Source of the DNA: Clusia tigrina
Taxonomy: Eukaryota; Arthropoda; Insecta; Diptera; Clusiidae
Length of the DNA stretch: 64,000 bases
Assembly: GCA_920105625.2 (NCBI GenBank)
Contig: OV050030.1
Coordinates: forward strand, 70,965,611-71,029,610
Direction of reading: 5' to 3'
In this document: positions 61,501 to 64,000 of the stretch, piece by piece
Layout of the letters: every line of letters starts with the position of its first letter
Numbering within the stretch: the stretch's first letter is position 1
Program-made: the position numbers and the translations under genes
The notes under the pieces: generated by a model
Databases searched by the model: none
The model's input: only the letters and a program-made list of their open reading frames with translations
What the model was told of the DNA's origin: nothing

Positions 61501-64000
61501 CTTGTTCTCATCAAAGATCTTTCAGTGTAAGGCAATTTTCCCCCAAGCATTTTTTATTATGTCTCTGAAATCAACAGCACACCAATTATGAACCCTCCCA
61601 GGAATCGAACCTGGACCTACAGCTGTTGTAATCTGTCCATCCAGACAACGCGGCTAACTGCAGGTGGTGAACTGACTGATCAAATTCTGTCCCTGTACTG
61701 TCTCATTCCACCACACTCTAATCAACTCTGTCTCATTATTACCCCTCTTTTGTTCCGTTAGGTCTCTCTCTCTCTGTTTTCTGTTACATTTCAGTGGTGT
61801 CATAGTACATTGCTTTTGTTAATGGCTGGCTAATTAAGCCTGATCACACTAACCTTCTAGGATACATTCTATAAAGTTTACAATTTCTTGTGAAGATTCG
61901 TCAGTAGACATAGATGTCACCTTTTTTACCGTATTCATTCTGTAAATGTGAGTAAGTCGATAGCGATAGTCGTCAATTCTGTGAATATGAAGATTATTTT
62001 TGTAACGAATTTATTGACAAGACAAGTTACAACAGTAGTTGCAATTGCGTATGTGTGGTTATGCCACCGTAATAATTTTCAGAAGAAGAAGAATTATTTA
62101 AAAATTTTTTTGGCAGATCTTATAGCTATTTCGGACACGTCACTTGTCCTCATCAGAGATCTTTCAATGTAAGGCAATTTTCCCCCAAGCATTTTTTATT
62201 ATGTCTCAGAAATCAACAGCACACCAATTAAGAACCCTCCCAAGAATCGAAACTGGACCTACAGCTGTTGTAATCTGTCCATCCAGATAACTAGGCTAAC
62301 TGCAGGTGGTGAACTGACTGATCAAATTCTGTCCCTGTACTGTCACATTCCACCACACTCTAATCAACTCTGTCTCATTATTACCCCTCTTTTGTTCCGT
62401 TAGGTCTCTCTCTCTGTTTTTTGTTACATTTCAGTGGTATCATAGTACATTGCTTTTGTTAATGGCTGGCTAATTAAGCCTGATCACACTAACCTTCTAG
62501 GATACATTCTATAAACTTTACAATTTCTTGTGAAGATTCGTCAGTAGATAAAGATGTCACCTTTTTTACCGTATCCATTCTGTAAATGTGAGTAAGTCGA
62601 TAGTCGTCATTTCTGTGAATATGAAGATAATTTTTGAAACGAATTTATTGACAAGACAAGTTACAACAGAAGTTGCAATTGCGTATGTGTGGTTATGCCA
62701 CCGTAATAATTTGTCAGAAGAAGAAGAAGAATTATTGAAACATTTTTTTGGCAGATCTTATAGCTATTTCGGACACGCCACTTGTTCTCATCAAAGATCT
62801 TTCAATGTAAGGCAATTTTTCCACAAGCATTTTTTATTATGTCTCAGAAATCAACAGAACACCAATTAAGAACCCTCCCAAGAATCGAAACTGGACCTAC
62901 AGCTGTTGTAATCTGTCCATCCAGACAACTAGGCTAACTGCAGGTGGTGAACTGACTGATCAAATTCTGTCCCTGTACTGTCTCATTCCACCACACTCTT
63001 AATCAACTCTGTCTCATTATTACCGCTCTTTTGTTCCGTTAGGTCTCTCTCTCTGTTTTTTGTTACATTTCAGTGGTATCATAGTACATTGCTTTTGATA
63101 ATGGCTGGCTAATTAAGCCTGATCACACTAACCTTCTAGGATACATTCTATAAAGTTTACAATTTCTTGTGAAGATTCGTCAGTAGACATAGATGTCACC
63201 TTTTTTACCGTATTCATTCTGTAAATGTGAGTAAGTCGATAGTCGTCAATTCTGTGAATATGAAGATTATTTTTGTAACGAATTTATTGACAAGACAAGT
63301 TACAACAGAAGTTGCAATTACGTATGTGTGGTTATGCCACCGTAATAATTTTTCAGAAGAAGAAGAATAATTATTGAAACTTTTTTTTGGCAGATCTTAT
63401 AGCTATTTCCGACACGTCACTTGTCCTCATCAGAGATCTTTCAATGTAAGGCAATTTTCCTCCAAGCATTTTTTATTATGTCTCAGAAATCAACAGCACA
63501 CCAATTATGAACCCTCCCAGGAATCGAACCTGGACCTACAGCTGTTGTAATCTGTCCATCCAGACAACGCGGCTAACAGCACGTGGTGAACTGACTGATC
63601 AAATTCTGTCCCTGTACTGTCTCATTCCACCACACTCTAATCAACTCTGTCTCATTATTACCCCTCTTTTGTTCCGTTAGGTATCTCTCTCTGTTTTTTG
63701 TTACATTTCAGTGGTATCATAGTACATTGCTTTTGTTGATGGTTGGCTAATTAAGCCTGATCACACTAACCTTCTAGGATACATACTATAAAGTTTACAA
63801 TTTCTTGTGAAGATTCGTCAGTAGACATAGATGTCACCTTTTTTACCGTATTCATTCTGTAAATGTGAGTAAGTCGATAGTCGTCAATTCTGTGAATATG
63901 AAGATTATTTTTGTAACGAATTTATTGACAAGACAAGTTACAACAGTAGTTGCAATTGCGTATGTGTGGTTATGCCACCGTAATAATTTTCAGAAGAAGA
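55559..64000 (+). repeat. Satellite block G: 1.9-kb trimers and 1.28-kb dimers
   Basis: Landmarks are 55619, 56261, 56899, 57536, 58174, 58817, 59451, 60089, 60734, 61368, 62014, 62648, 63287 and 63925; the window ends inside the last unit. Trimers 57536-59450 (1915 bp) and 59451-61367 (1917 bp) are followed by dimers 60734-62013 (1280 bp) and 62014-63286. Three monomers carry a 6-bp cgatag duplication, and several carry tttttgaaacg in place of tttttgtaacg (59451, 60734, 61368, 62648). Frames in the cgatag copies are shifted early by a one-T loss (aataattttcag). Confidence 0.9.
58761..58780 (+). repeat. 6-bp tandem duplication marker (cgatag) in three monomers
   Basis: Plus strand agtcgatagcgatagtcg replaces agtcgatagtcg. 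The same change appears near 60678 and 61958, offset by 1917 and 1280 bp. The three copies descend from one event and mark the amplification path of block G. Confidence 0.9.

Noticed and set aside
1..64000. About 100 plus-strand open frames of 60-150 codons, apparently starting at GTG or TTG
   Set aside because: They are copies of one satellite frame. GTG and TTG starts assume bacterial translation, which does not fit the sequence; frames shift or break between copies, and there are no ribosome binding sites or operon structure.
1..64000. CRISPR array (regular direct repeats)
   Set aside because: The period is about 637 bp and the whole unit is repeated; there are no short repeats with unique spacers and no cas genes.
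1..64000. Tandem protein-coding gene family or immune-type gene segment array
   Set aside because: The splice-like sites bound a segment with stops in every frame, and the central frame shows disruption instead of diversification within a conserved frame.
1..64000. Centromere identity (CENP-B-like box)
   Set aside because: I saw no CENP-B-box match. Array structure alone does not separate centromeric from other heterochromatin.

Overview
The whole window is one tandem satellite array, not a gene region. A monomer of about 637 bp repeats head to tail, always on the same strand, from the first base to the last. Using one landmark per monomer (the ttgac that follows gaattta, or caat in deleted copies) I count 104 copies: 97 standard units and 7 internally deleted short units. 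Standard units fall into a roughly 637-640 bp class and a roughly 597-603 bp class that carries a 37-bp deletion. The only clearly non-satellite DNA is a 451-bp insert at 25607-26057.

Organism: the sequence points to a eukaryote, most likely an arthropod. The reasons are a complex AT-rich satellite with higher-order repeats, textbook splice-like signals (a polypyrimidine tract ending in CAG, and GTGAGTAAG), a minus-strand tRNA-derived segment with Pol III A-box and B-box geometry, and an insert containing a decayed non-LTR retrotransposon RNase H fragment. The species cannot be told from the sequence. The many 70-150 codon open frames mostly start at GTG or TTG, shift frame between copies and are unlikely to be bacterial genes.

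Layout. 1-8520: 1873-bp trimer higher-order repeat (HOR). 8521-25606: longer HORs of 3472, 4747 and 4428 bp, each containing short monomers. 25562-25603: 21-bp direct duplication, followed by the insert at 25607-26057. 26058-31430: mixed block dominated by alternating units of about 602 and 640 bp. 31431-38440: regular monomers with a 1275-bp dimer periodicity. 38441-49190: segmental duplications at offsets of 2511, 5060 and about 6970 bp. 49197-55558: two copies of a 3180-bp pentamer. 55559-64000: 1.9-kb trimers and 1.28-kb dimers marked by a cgatag duplication.

Each monomer, read on the plus strand, has this order: GTGAGTAAG splice-donor-like site; an open frame from ATG with a variable GAA run and a variable T run; a second donor-like GTAAGG; the tRNA-derived segment (antisense); a (CT)n/T-rich polypyrimidine tract ending in TTTCAG; a TATAAAG motif; then the next donor. 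Nothing shows that any of these elements works. The clearest biology here is the history of the array: nested local amplification, unequal exchange and gene conversion that can be traced through private variants. I see no functional protein gene, rRNA, intact tRNA or CRISPR array.
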